In this document: one piece after another, positions 12,401-25,025 of the stretch
How the letters are laid out: each line of letters begins with the position of its first letter
Numbering within the stretch: position 1 is the stretch's first letter
From: Siniperca chuatsi
Lineage: Eukaryota > Chordata > Actinopteri > Centrarchiformes > Sinipercidae
Assembly: GCF_020085105.1 (NCBI RefSeq)
Contig: NC_058057.1
Coordinates: forward strand, 22,975,082-23,039,081
Length of the DNA: 64,000 bases
Reading direction: 5' to 3'
Translations under genes and position numbers: made by a program
The notes under the pieces: model-generated
What the model saw: the letters and a program-made list of their open reading frames with translations, nothing else
Databases searched by the model: none
What the model was told of the DNA's origin: nothing

Positions 12401-13869
12401 TCCGATTTGTTCAGCAATTCAAGTAGACAAAAAATAAAATTGATGAATTATAATGATGATATTGATGATTAACAGCAACTGTTTAAAAGCTTTTTATCTG
12501 AGAGGCAGTACTAATTAAATTAAAGGAATGCATCAATGTTTCGATAGTCTGCTTCCTCGTTCGATGATGAGAATATTGACACCGTTGCCAGTAGATAGGC
12601 AGCTCTGGTGCTCCGTGTTAACACTCTAGCACGCACAATGGCAGTGATACGATCAGTATGTATAATGGAGCTCTGGTTTTATCATCTTACCAAGGGCGGC
12701 CAATCCAAACATGCCGTAGAACTCCCATTCCTTGGTGTACCTGATGATGTCAGCGGGGTCACTGCTCTGCTCAGAGCCATGGAGCAGAGACCACCTGAGG
12801 TACGCCTCACACAGCAGGCAGAACACACACAACTTCCAGTGGATCTGTAGAGGTGGAGGACAACATGTAGAAACAGACGCGTGAAGTATAGCTGAACACA
12901 CACACACATCACAGCATCTGTATGAACAAAACCATGCATGAAGAGAGCGATCGATGTAAGCCTGTAGCTCAGTTAATTGAGCATCACACCTTAACTGTTG
13001 CAAGTGCTTTTGATAACTTATGTGTCCACCAAAGGGCCTGTTATGATCACAAAACATGCACGCATCCACACACAAGTTGCAATATCTAGTTTAGATAGAT
13101 CTATCATTGTTTGTGCACATGTGCAAGGAAGTTCATTTGACGTTACTTACATTCAAGCTTGTGTTGAACAAAATGTGTCTGAAAGCCTGCGTCTTGCACA
13201 AAATGGCATCAATCAAGATGATAACTGGGTCATATTCAATGTACTTGTCCACTGGCTTCTGGCACGACTCCTGGAGATAACATTACAGACACACAGACAT
13301 TGGCAACGTCAACTCCAGCTATTAAGGCTACTGACGAATATAATATCTCCATGCTGCTGCTTAGGGATGGCACGATAATATTAAGGAGATGATCCTAACA
13401 GTTTATAGAAGAGAGTTAAGGCATGTTGTCCAAGTTGTGTTTGTTTGTTTGTAATGCATGATCAGTTCACAGTTAGTTCAACTCTGTTACCGCATTCGCC
13501 ATACAGAACCAGTCCTGAGGCAACACACAGGTGACACCTGTAAGGAATGTCTGCAACATGACAAAAGGTCCAAATTACGCGGACATTTACCTTCGTCGTT
13601 TGATTCATTAAGCTGCTATATATAGCTACATAAACAACTTAGTTTTAGAAAGGAGTAATAAGAAATCTAGGCACGTTACATCTTTGAGGCAAAACATGTT
13701 AGCTAGCATGTTCATCATAAACAGTATCGTTAAACCAAACAAGTCAAATCCAAGATGTTAATAGTTAACGCACACATATAGTTATCTTCAGGATCCCGTT
13801 ACTGTAATCCCTGTGTAACTCCGTTGATTTTTCGTTACACTCAACACACCTAAATTCATCTTTCCCCAT
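9440..13869 (-). CDS. arv1: ARV1 homologue, ER lipid and sterol homeostasis membrane protein (5 exons, 239 aa)
   Basis: Coding exons on the minus strand are 13774-13869, 13151-13270, 12691-12844, 11587-11808 and 9440-9567. They join in frame (720 nt, 239 aa) with GT donors and AG acceptors throughout. The start [11 protein letters not shown] leads into the N-terminal ARV1 zinc-binding region, with two Cys-x2-Cys pairs (FRCVEC at residues 6-11 and ICESC at 31-35, the second split by the first intron). The conserved [10 protein letters not shown] and [14 protein letters not shown] blocks follow, then hydrophobic membrane segments and [14 protein letters not shown]. Human ARV1 matches almost residue for residue through the core. 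Known family role: an ER membrane protein needed for sterol distribution and GPI-anchor synthesis. It is divergently oriented to ttc13, as in human. The C-terminal exon is the least conserved part. Confidence 0.96.
10770..11220 (+). repeat. Dispersed repeat family A, copy 2 (arv1 intron 4)
   Basis: Shares with 2830-3380 the CATGCTAGCAGCT start, the TTTAGCAGGTATAAT block, CATGAATGTC, ATTTCATGGCAAT and CATCCAATAGTT words, and a GACATTGCCATC..CATGGCTAAAAA end. Confidence 0.75.
11300..11570 (+). repeat. Dispersed repeat family D, copy 1, beside the arv1 exon 4 donor
   Basis: Contains GGATTATCCAGAGTAAC, CACAAACTAAATCCCATTCA, GTATTGACGTGAAGGCAGAA, GGTATCTCAAAACCTGGGTA and a closing GTCATTTGGGTGAATCAACC. 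A shorter relative is at 30990-31130. The right end stops about 12 bases short of the arv1 intron 4 donor dinucleotide (11585-11586). Confidence 0.7.
12062..12350 (+). repeat. Dispersed repeat family C, copy 2 (arv1 intron 3)
   Basis: Carries GGTTCCAGCTTCTCAAATGT, GGATTTGCTGCTTTTC, GACATTTTACAGACTAAACG and the closing ATTGCAGCCCC shared with the other family C copies. Confidence 0.8.
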
Positions 13870-13920
13870 TCTTCGCCCTGTGAACTGCTACGAAAAGCCG
13901 CTAGCATGTGAGACAACCAA

Positions 13921-13930
13921 AGCGGAAGTA
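13921..13930 (+). promoter_or_regulatory. ETS/GABP-like site near the arv1 start
   Basis: AGCGGAAGTA contains the CGGAAG core of ETS-family sites, common close to housekeeping-gene transcription starts. The position just upstream of arv1 supports the call; binding is inferred. Confidence 0.5.
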
Positions 13931-14176
13931 AGACGGTTCCACACAGTTCCGCCTTCAAAATAAAAGCGCAGATTTGACAGCATCAGAAGGGTTGAAGTTC
14001 AGTCCACAAATTCCTTCAGGTTGTATGTTTTGTGATTGATTTTATGCATTTCTTGCGATCATCTGACATTAAATGCTGTGAGATTCCCCATTTATATGCA
14101 ATCTATTTTTCATTGTGGAGCTTTATTACTATATTATTTATTTTACTACAGTACAATGTTATACTATGCTATACTG

Positions 14177-14590
14177 TACTCAGTGGTGGAATGTAGATAA
14201 GTACATTTACTCAAGCACTGTACTTAGATACAATTTTGAGCTACTTGTACTTTACTTTAGTGTTTGCATTTACAACTTTATACTTGTACTTCACTACATG
14301 TTGTTACTCATTACTTTGCAGATAACGTTTGTATATCCAAATATCATGAGATTAAAAATTACAAGGTATTGCTGTTAACCTACCAAACAGTACATAGGCT
14401 AATTAAAAATTACCTCTACCCATTAGCTCTAACTATAGCTGCAAAATAAAATTCTGCTTACATATTAGTGCATCACTAAGTACATTTTACCGCTAATACT
14501 TCTGTACATTGTGAGTGCAGGATTTTTACTTGTAATGCAGTATTTTACATTGTTGTACTATTTTTTTTTTTACTTTAGTAATGGATCTGA
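14177..14590 (+). mobile_element. hAT-type MITE, family B, copy 3, inside the divergent promoter
   Basis: Starts CAGTGGTGGAATGTAGATAA, nearly the same as the left end at 6492, and continues with AAGTACATTTACTCAAGCAC and GGATTTTTACTTGTAATGCA. The right inverted repeat has decayed, so the exact end and target duplication are lost. Confidence 0.8.
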
Positions 14591-14901
14591 ATACTCCCTT
14601 AAGCACTAACCATACTGTACATATATATAATATAATAATATTAGTGGTAAATGAAAAGGTTAGTAAAAGATGGACTTCAGTATGTGATCGTTATAACACC
14701 AGAGGCTAATAAGACAAATATCATTTGGATTTCCAATAGAGCAGTGATTCGTTTGATATCCCTGGCTAACGTATCTAATTAACTGCATTTAATTATTAAA
14801 GCTGAAAGTTGTGTCGCTTGGTTTTAATTTGAAAGTTATAACGGAAAACGTTTTTGTTTGTTCTGACTTTACACTGGAGGGACCTGTTTGGCAGCCGCAG
14901 A

Positions 14902-14920
14902 GCATGTTGGGGAATGTAGT
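14902..14920 (-). promoter_or_regulatory. ZNF143/THAP11-like promoter element
   Basis: On the minus strand the site reads ACTACATTCCCCAACATGC, close to the ACTACAATTCCCAGCATGC type of motif found at many vertebrate bidirectional promoters. It lies about 160 bases before the ttc13 ATG. Binding is inferred. Confidence 0.55.
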
Positions 14921-15079
14921 TCGATCATCCTCTCCGGCTGCGGTCCTCTTGTTCGCCACTCGCGCGTGAGCGGGGGGCGTGTCCGTTCGGTTTGGTCCAT
15001 AGACTGTTGTATGGTTTGTTCGAACTGCAGCAGCAGCAGCAGCAGCTTCCGCTCTCTGGCGTCACACATGTAGCACAAC

Positions 15080-16834
15080 ATGGCCCCTGCCAGCCGGGAT
15101 GTTGTTGTGGTAGCGCTTTCATTACTGTATCTGTGTCGGGCAATCTTCTCTTCCGAGTATTTCTCCACTCTCACTTTGTTCAACAATGAGCTCCACAAGC
15201 AGGGATGCAGCTCGCTGTCCGAGTGGGAAGAGTACGCGGCTGACTGCGGTAAAGTCTCTCTTTTTGCTGTTACTTTGCCACGTCCTCCCCGATTCATCTG
15301 TCACTGTGTAACCCGGTTAGCTTAACCGTTTGTAAGCTAACGTTAAGAAGCTAATAATAACAAGCGGTGACAGCCCAGAAGAGATTACTAAAATAATCTC
15401 TCGCTTTTACTGACGTAGAGGTTAGCTTAAATGGGATTTGAAACCAGAGATAAAAGAAAGAGAGTAGTAACGCAGGAGTTAGAGTATGTTGACAGCAAGG
15501 AAATAAAACTCATCGAAAAACTCACTTACAAACTGCATATTTTAGCTTACCCCAAGAAGTCAACACCAAACTCCAGTCAAAAAATACGTAATTTTGGTGT
15601 TGCCGTACTCGACAGAACATTTTTATATTTAACAGAGCATAACTGAAACATTTATTTGATGACAATTTTCTGGTGGATTCTGCATACAACTGATGCACCA
15701 ACCTATATAGTTATATCATATCTCAGCTTTTAGGACACACTGTTCCTTACAGTGTATTTCAGTGGAAAATGACTAAGAGAATGACAGCTGAACTTGTGCA
15801 AGTTGACATTCTTTGAGATGAGTGCTGCTTGGTTCAATGCATGTGTGCATATGGAAGGGATATTGTTAGTGATTTGTAAAATATTTTAAAGCACCATAAC
15901 AGAGTTCTTGCATGTTTTAGCCCAAGCGTAACATTAATTTTGACCTTTTTTATGTGTTTTTTATACCCTCAAGGCAATCAGCAGGTTCAGTTTAATCCAT
16001 CTCACTGAACACAGATTTAGGTTTTATAACTATCAAAGTTATGTTATCTTTGTGTGGTAATGCAGTGGAGACTTTATAAACCAGTCCATATCCATGCTTT
16101 ACACCATTTTACCACACATTATTAACATAAGTCTGGCGAAATCTCAAAGAGACAAGGTGTTCCATTATGGTGGCAGTGATTGCCAAGAAAAATACACCTA
16201 AAAAATCCACAAAGTTTGGTATATTGGGAAAATTGCATGTGCTTTGCAGTAAATTGACTAAAACGTGCAAAAATACTAGTATGGCCCTTTTAGGTAATTC
16301 ACTTTTTAAAATGAAAATGCATTTTTAAACTGCCAAGGTGTGAATGGAATTTGGTGTGTGGTTCTCTCTATAGGATGATCCATATGTTTATTTAAATGCT
16401 CAAACAGTGCAATGAAAAGCTGTCAAAGGATCCAACGTAATTTGAATTACATAATTTAGTTACTCCTTAGCAAATTGCCTTTTGGTCTGAAGAACTACGT
16501 GGAGTTATTCAAACCACATTGCTGACATACGTTGTTGGTTTGGAATCCACTATGAGTGCGGTCAGGTCTGAGACATTTTTTAATATATGACTGTTTAAAT
16601 GTAACTTGAAAGACTAATGGTTTGAAAAATGTATTCACATACAAATAATGGTCTGAAATACATACAAGTATGAACTATTGTGCTAAGTGCTTCCCATTAT
16701 AAATGCTCAGAATATTTGCCTTTTCAGAGTCCTCAATTTTACAGTTGGAAGACCCAGATTGTGAGGAGGGAAGCAACCCGCCCTGCGAGTCAGTCTTCTC
16801 ACTTAACGCAGAGAAGATCCTGGTGAGATCTCTT

Positions 16835-16887
<53 letters not shown>

Positions 16888-19800
16888 TCAGATGCCCAAC
16901 AGTCACGTCTGCAACTGTTTCCTTTAGACAAAAAACATGGTTTCTAGTCAAGTCTAAACACTAAACACTGCGCTATGTGCTAAATTTCTGTTTGACAAGC
17001 ACTCCACTCTTTCATTTTTGAATCAACTAAGAAACCCTGTCTAATTTCTCCCTATTGTTTATTAATGGTTTATTAATGTTTGATTTACTGTAATTTATGG
17101 ATGACACATTACACTTTGCTCATGTTTTAGTTTGATACACATTCCTCAGTTCTTGGTTTGATATTCTGATATTTTGAGCTAAAAGTCCTCTGGTTGACAG
17201 TTTCAGTTTAGGTGTGGTCAGAAGTGTGCTCCGTTGCACTTGTAACCACACCGAACAGTGATGTCAGAGCGTACTGACCACACCCTGATTACACCTCTGC
17301 ATCACTGCTGCAAGGTGAGAACCACTGGAGGTCATCAAAGTCAACACTTTGAACTTGCATTTCAAATTCAGAGCAGTTTCATCCTTAAAAAAAGCCTGAC
17401 AAGTAAAAAAAAACAACAACAACCCTGTAATTTACACATCTGAGCATTCAAGAAAATATCTTCCTTAAAAAGTAGGGAAAAGAGAAACAGGCCTCTAAAT
17501 TTTGACCATATGCCAGTGACTGAGTCTGTCATTTTGATGATGTTGCTACTTCTACTTGTTATGTAAGGCTTTCTGATAATATAAATGTGGCAAGTATTTG
17601 TCTCGTCAGTTGTCTTGTTGCTGTTTTGGAAACCCAAAATGCTGCCACAGCAACATTTGCATGCTGTCAAATTTGCATCCTGTAATGGTGCATTCATTAT
17701 GTCAGGCTGCCATTCTACATTTGGGATTACACAGTAAATACGATGTGACACTTTGAGAAGGAGAAAAAAACTAGCGTTTTGATGCAATACACAGAACATT
17801 TATTACTACACAAGAATTTGCTTGGCAGTAGTAAGCATCCTTGACTTTTGAAAGGATTTTTTCCTCTGTTCTGTGGGGCTTAATTGCTCTGTATAACCTT
17901 TAGAGATGCTGGAAAGCTTGTTTTTTAACTTATCAAAATGGCCTTGACCAAAGGTTTTAATTTACAGCATTTTTTCTGCTTCACATATCTGTTAAATATA
18001 CTTTTTTTAATATAGCAAAGTGTCACAAGATTCTAAATCTTTCAAAGAAACAGAAAACACAAGTTTTTAGCTTTTCCACCTGTGAGACTCAGTGTTTACA
18101 TTTTGGTGTTTCTCCTCCATTCGGTCGACTTGTCACTGGCTTCACACAGGAAACCTTTATTTAGTTTCCTTTGTGTCAGTGCTGTCTCTTCTATGTATGT
18201 CTCTTTTTTTTCACCTATATGTGTTGTTGTTTTTTTCCTGTCTCCGTCTCCCACAGAACCAGGCCAAATTGTTTATAGAACAGAAAAAAATCCCCTTCCC
18301 TGTAGATAACCACAACACAAACGAAGAACTTGGTAAGTTGGCATGTTGTTCTAAATACAAACCTTATTAATGCTAAACAGATTTATATGATTTTGCCATT
18401 TTTTCCCAGTTACTCATCATCATTTGTTCTGTCATTGCAGCTATAGGCTACGTTCTGATAGGCAACGGTCTTTATGATGAAGCCATCAAACACTTCTCAC
18501 TATTATTACAGGTGTGTTTGCGACTGGAGACGCAGATATTCCCTCTCAGTACATCTTTTAGGATTGCAGCACTTTGTTATTTTGTCACCTCCTCTCCATA
18601 CAACCAAGAATCAAAACACAACTTCCTTTCTTTATTGTTCAAGCCAAGAATATTTTCCTGTTATGTTTTGTGTTTGATAAAGGGCGACCCAGAGCTGGTC
18701 AGTGCCATCTACGGGAGAGGGATAGCTTATGGGAAGAAAAGTCTACAGGTGAGTGATAGAAGTGGAATACTACTGCACTGTTTGGCCTTTTTTAAATATT
18801 ATCCCTGAAATTCTTATTGTATTTTATGGTACTGTAATTTCTGTGCACCTTGTAACTCTGGCTTTGAAATGTGCAATAGAAATAAAGTTTACTTACTTAA
18901 TTACTTACTTACCAACCATTCAAATATAGTTGAAATGCGCCACATTAATTCTGAGCAGCCTTTCTTATTTTAGTCATTAAAGTGTCTTCAGGTCCATAAG
19001 AGCATTTACAATGTCATAAACCGAATAATTAAGTTATAGCCGTTCGATTGTTTCTGTTTCAGAAACACACACCATTCAGTACTGTGCTGTAGCTATAATC
19101 AAGATTATTCATAGCAGCTGACTCATACTTTACATTCCAAGTTACATATTGCTGTCTATGTTTTCTATATTGATGGATTGCCTTTATTTGCATTAAAAGT
19201 TGAGTGCTGATGAAAACCTGTCACACTGAAACTTAGTTTAATTAGTATGCTCCTATTCATGTTGACTTTTGTGCCAAAATGGTCTCAAAATTAGATTTTA
19301 AATAATACCACACATTTTCTGAAAGCCACACTGGTATCTGGCAGCACAGGGAGTTGTTGTCTATACGCATTTTTTGGATGCCTTTGGTTTTATTTGTCTC
19401 GAAAAGGCATCCTGAATTTTGGTGACAGCAGCAGTTTCAGGTAAACACAGAATGACGCAGTGTGTCATTCAATGAATGCAAATTCAATCTGCCAAGACTC
19501 TGCAGTTACGTGAACGTGCCCTCCACAAAAAGACTGGACAGCAGTTTTTGTGTTTTTAGTTGTTTGTGGTTCTGCTCCTAGTTTTGTTCACTATACATTA
19601 AGGTTTGTGTCAACAAAATGTAACTGCCTCCCCTTCCCGTGTCTCCATGCCAGGACATAAAGAATGCTGACTTGGCATTGTACGAGCTCAACCGAGTCAT
19701 CACCCTCGAGCCTAACTGGCCAGAGGTCTATGAACAGAGAGCAGAGGTGAGGCCCGACCCTGTACAGAGAGAAGTGCAAAGAGAGAGTAACTCAGTGCCA

Positions 19801-22800
19801 AAAGTAATTTATTATTGTTTGGCCTCTGAAGTATTCAAGTGCCACAACACACTTTTAGACTATTGCTCTACAGCAATGGATATCAACAGTTACATTTTTC
19901 TGTTGGGTAGCTAATTTCAATACTGTTCATTCATTTATCACCACTATATCTTATCTATTGTATGTTTAATTGTCTGATCGGCTAACTATCACGGGCTTCT
20001 TGATAACGTGATTTGCACAGTCTATTTCCGATGCAATCAGAAGTTGTAGTGTCGCAAAAAGTAACAAATACAGTATGTTCACCATATTTCTAGAGCAGTG
20101 TGCAGATGTGAAAGGAGAGGAGAAGGAGGCAGTCGTGTGTGAGATGTTCAATTACAATTTGGCAAATCAGTGCAGTTTTAAAATGGGGGAAACTTAACAT
20201 GGCATGACATTTTATCAGCATCAGTGTTGATTTAATCATGTGCACAGGAGCACAAGAAACAGAAGAGTAAACGGAAAAATACATGTATTGTTATAAAGTT
20301 GTAAATATTCAGAAATGTACGCTGTGTAGCTGTGTACAGCACTAGCCAGTAATATTTAGACACACAAACGATCGTGAAGTTGCTTGAATTTATAGTTCAT
20401 CAGAGTATGTTGCAGCAGCACTAAGAGGTTAAAGAATCGCACTGCCGGTTTAAAAGATAATTTCTGCCACAGGTTTCACTCTGAGGCTTTTTTATGGGCT
20501 GTTTCCTCTTTGGGACCCTTATGCTGCTTTAATACATCTCTGGTGTAATCAATCTGACATGCAAGTCACGCAAAAATAGTTACACAACTCTGTCTTTATT
20601 CTGACTGAGACTGAATGTCACTTTATGTAATTTAGTGTAGTTAGATTTTTTGTTAACTCATTAAGAACAATGCATCAGAAAGATTCGACAACATTGTGCA
20701 ACCCAAAGGCCAAGTCAATAATCTGATTGGATTTTGAGTCTTCCTTAAATCCTATTGTTCGAGATCCTACCTGTTGTAAACAAAAATGTTTAGGTTTACT
20801 TTGGAAATGCTCACTCCACCTTTTCCTGCAGAAGAATAGTCACCCTCTCTAAGAGGAAATACTGCACAGTTGAGTAGCAACCAGAAATAGTGGATCATAT
20901 GTTAAATTTCTGTACCTTTTCTGTCTCCTTCAGCTGTACATTAGTGTGATTTGCTAAAAAAAAAAAAAAAAAAAAAGACAATTTCAGAATGTTTTTTTTA
21001 ATTGAATATGTGCTCGGACTTCATCTTTGCATTTTGTTTTTGTGTGTATGCATCTTTAGATCCTGTCTCCTCTGGGTCGTATCAGTGAGGCTCTGGCTGA
21101 TCTGACCAAAGCCATCCAGCTGCAGCCCTCAGCCCGTCTCTACAGACACAGAGGAACACTGCTCTTCATTTCAGAGGTTTGATTATCAAATGTTCTGTAT
21201 GTGCATGTGTACATGCATGCCTTTGTGCTTCCATAAACTGATCCTGTGCTTTGCCTTCCCACCAGGATTATGTGGCAGCTATGGAAGACTTCCAGCAGTC
21301 TTTAGAGCTAAAGAAGAATCAGCCTATCGCCATGCTGTATAAAGGCCTAACCTTCTTCCACAGAGGCATGCTCAAGGTAAGTTGCTCACTGGCTCCTAAT
21401 CCTTTTGTCTTTTCTTTCCTGCAAAAATTAGGGAATTTGGCTATGTATGTTTTGATTATTTAAAAAAACAGGTGGAAATCAGACTTTTGAAATACCATTT
21501 GTAGCACAAACACTGCATTAATTGTTTTTTACTTACTTAGAGAGACTCTAGAGCATAATCAACTATCTATCCCCATTTATTACTTCACTTTCAATTACTG
21601 GAAGCTTTTTATGAACTTTAAGAGCTTCTGTGTGCTTAAATCTGGGTGAAAATCACTTTGAACCAATCCACTTCTTTTTGAAAATATGGTTATTTTATGG
21701 TAGAAATTGGTTAAAAACAAAAAAACAGGATTCTTATTTATATTATGTTTACAACATGCAGAATTAAGGCATAAGGGAAAGTTGAAATATCAATACAATA
21801 TCAATTAGGACATGGACCAGACTGAAGCTCATGGTGTTGCATGCCTATTGTATGTGCAAATTTCATTACTATTTTCAAATTTCAGTATGTTTTAATCATC
21901 TATGAGCAGCTGCAAAGTAGATAAAAAAGCTTTCTCTGGGGGAAATTCTGTGTTTGGGTTGATTCTTAAGTTTGAGCCACGTTTTGAGAGGTGACCACAT
22001 CACACTGAGTTTTTTAAGTGGACCTCTCAGTCGGAAGAGGTTGCTGTGTTTCACACCACAGTTTCTTGTATCTGTTTGTTGTGGAGGTAGTCTGCCTCTT
22101 CAGTAAACTGATGACAAAAGCAGAGAGGTCCCTGAGTGCTGGGCCTGCCAGCTAAATAGTTGACTGCTCATGTCTGTCTGGGCAGTTATTCCTTTGAAAA
22201 AGAATACTTTTTTATATACTGCAGCAACTCAAATAAATCAAAAGTCATTGCTCCATGCACGGTGAGAAAGTTAAAATTCTAGATGTCTTCAAGATAAAAT
22301 ATTGCTAAACCATTAATTATGTTGTAATTTTGTCATGTTGTCGGTCCAGGCCTTGTTCGACAGCACATTCACAGTGTTTGTCACACTTTGATGAGTTGAT
22401 GTAAGATGAAGTGGAGTGCAGATCAGTGTCTACAGCTGTTAAAGCTGCGGGTTGCAGTTGCTGTGTGTATTGGGGATTTTGGTTGTGTTTATCCCCTCTG
22501 CTAACCCTTGTCTAACCAGTTTCCTGGGGGAATCCCTGTACAGCACCTAGTTGACTACAAACAACAGCAACTCTCTGAATATACTGTAAAAAGAGCCAGT
22601 AGAGCATTTTATACTAGTTGTTACTCTGATCATAAGGAGTATTATGATGTACTCTGGGTGTGAGAGTTTAAGTGCTTTCATTTTATTTTTTTATTTGGAG
22701 GCAATATCACAGTGTACAAAACCTTTTCGATATATATATATATATTTTTTTTTTACATAAAACCCTTTTCCAGTTTTTTTATATACATGTATATATGCAT

Positions 22801-24986
22801 ATGCACAGAAAGAGGTATTTAAAAGCTGCAGTACTTGTGGGCCGTAACTCAGTCCTCAGGAAAACTTTAAGTCCTCCATCATCATATCCAGGAGTGTATA
22901 TCCTTGTATACAAATTGTCCATTCATAGTTGTATCTATCTTGAGGTTAACTTTCTGACTTTTTCTGCTGAGTCACCCGACAATGACACTCGACAACTGTT
23001 GGGAATGGTAGCTTGAACACTTTCACAAAAAGATAAAGAAACAAAGTGGCGCCCTGTGTCGCAAAGTATCACCCTGAAGGACACACAGTGCTCATGCATG
23101 AAACAACAAGATTTATAAGAAGAGATCAGTAAGCTATGAAATCATATGAGAGTACAATAAGCTTAAAGAATAAGAGTATAACATCATTTCCATTACAAAT
23201 ATCTTGTGTTCTCTCAATCCATGGAGTTAATTGAGGACCATTAAAAACTACAAATTTCCCCCCAAGCTTCCTCAGAAAGCCCCATTCCTGCTTCTTTTTC
23301 CCACTTTCCTACAAATGTACAAGGTGTTTTCATTTTTAGCATAAAAGAGAGCAACTCTACAATCTAGAGATGGACTTGGTATTAAACTGAAGGCTGATTT
23401 CAGGATTTTATAAAACTCAGATTCTGCTGTTGATGAGTCTGTAGGTCTGCACTTCTGATGTCGTACTTTGAGGTATCTGAAAAAATCATTCTGCTCTAGT
23501 CCATGTTTATCCTTCCGTGATTGTAAACTTTGTAGTGTACTTTTGTGGGTAAATGAGAGATAGGTTGTAAGTCCTTTCCTCGTCCAGGATTCAAATCTTT
23601 TATCTCCTCTGTTGGGAAGAAATTCTTTATCGTAGGCACACCATCTCAACATGTTGTAGATTCCACATGACTTAACCACCTTCTACCATATTTTTAATGT
23701 GAGATTCATTATCCAGGGTTTTTTTTTTATCTCTTCCTTAAGCAGTGTTTCATGATCGCGGAATCTGTTGCAGCTGGAAACAAAGTTGACATTGCACAAT
23801 CTGCTTTTTATCAGTACAAACTGTGACTGAAGCAAAGTCTTTTCTGTGAGAAAGGAAAATAGTGTGAAACCTGTATGCCCTTTGTCTGCTGATCCCAAGG
23901 ATCACATAGTCAACTTTTATTTTATTTACACTACACATTCTCTTATACTGCTATATAGGAAAAGTTTGCAGTATGTAAATAATTAAATACTGTAGTTTTT
24001 GTGCCAAGCAAAAGTGTGAACTGATTTGAAGTTGTTATTTGGTAGGTTTTTTTTTTTTGTCTGTGCTAGCAGCATGGCTCTATTGATGTCATGATATTAA
24101 TTGTCGGTCGGTCGGTCTGTCCGGTGGTTGGTCCTTCAGATCCCCTGACTTTTCCTCTAGCGCCACCATGAGGTTGACTTTTGTGGTTCAGAGTGAAATA
24201 TCTTGACAACTATTAGATGGATTGCCGTGAAATTTGTTAGGTATTCAAGGCCCGTTGAGGATAAATTCGAATGAAAATGCTGATCCTTTGACTTCTTCTA
24301 GCGCCACTAGCAGGTCCAGCAGGTCAAAGTATCTCCACTACTACTAGACGGATTTGCACCACATTTTGTACAGACATTCATGGTCCCAGGGTTATGTATT
24401 CTTGGTGATCCCTTGACTTTTCCACTAGCTCCACTATGAGTTTGACATTTTTGTTTTTTCTTAAAATATCTCGTCAACTATTGGATGGATTGCTGTGGAA
24501 TTTTGAAACACATTCATGGTCCTTAGAGGATGAATTGTAATAATAACTTGGATCCCTTAACTTTTCATGTAGCACCATCATCAGGTCAAAATTTTGCATC
24601 TAGCATCTCTGTAGACTCTTATTTCAATGTTCAGTTTTATCCCAGTACATAAAAAAATCTGCATATTTAAGCCCACAATTTTATGAGAGAGCTGCTATGA
24701 TATGCTTAAGGTTTAGGCACAAAAAAGTACAATAAGGAGCTGTCAAAAGTTTTTAACAGACTTTTGATCTATAAGACAAAGAGTAAAAAGTCAAAGCCGA
24801 TATAAAAACTTAGGAGAAAGTTGTGATACATATAACAAATAATTGACAGTGTCTGGAATCTCTCCAGTACTCAAGGACATCTGCTGCAGAGATGGAAATA
24901 TCCCAAACACAGTTTATTTGCATTTGCCAAACAAGTCAGGTTTTTGAAGTCTCTGCTCAAAGGGAGACACCAGATGGACTGTTATT

Positions 24987-25025
<39 letters not shown>

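Larger units (their letters stand above)
13870..15079. promoter_or_regulatory. arv1-ttc13 divergent promoter region
   Basis: The two start codons face away from each other 1.2 kb apart, so both 5' UTRs and promoters must lie here. The arv1 side has an ETS-like AGCGGAAGTA at 13921-13930, about 55 bases from its ATG. The ttc13 side is GC-rich at 14880-15080, with a ZNF143-like site at 14902-14920 and a CAG tract near 15024-15045 in the likely 5' UTR. An AT-rich element occupies 14177-14590, so the core promoters probably sit at the two edges rather than in one compact unit. Confidence 0.7.

Noticed and set aside
12653-13075. 140-codon minus-strand frame as a separate gene
   Set aside because: Only 12691-12844 is coding (arv1 exon 3); the rest is read-through into introns on both sides.
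13484-13535. Minus-strand text [18 protein letters not shown] in arv1 intron 1 resembling the ARV1 N-terminal zinc motif
   Set aside because: Its frame cannot reach a start codon or a suitable donor, and the true first exon (13774-13869) gives a complete match with a clean splice to exon 2. The resemblance is chance.
14869-15297. 142-codon minus-strand frame opposite ttc13 exon 1
   Set aside because: Antisense to the signal-peptide exon and GC-rich promoter; no similarity.
17368-17799. 143-codon minus-strand frame in ttc13 intron 2
   Set aside because: Intronic, low-complexity hydrophobic composition, no similarity seen.
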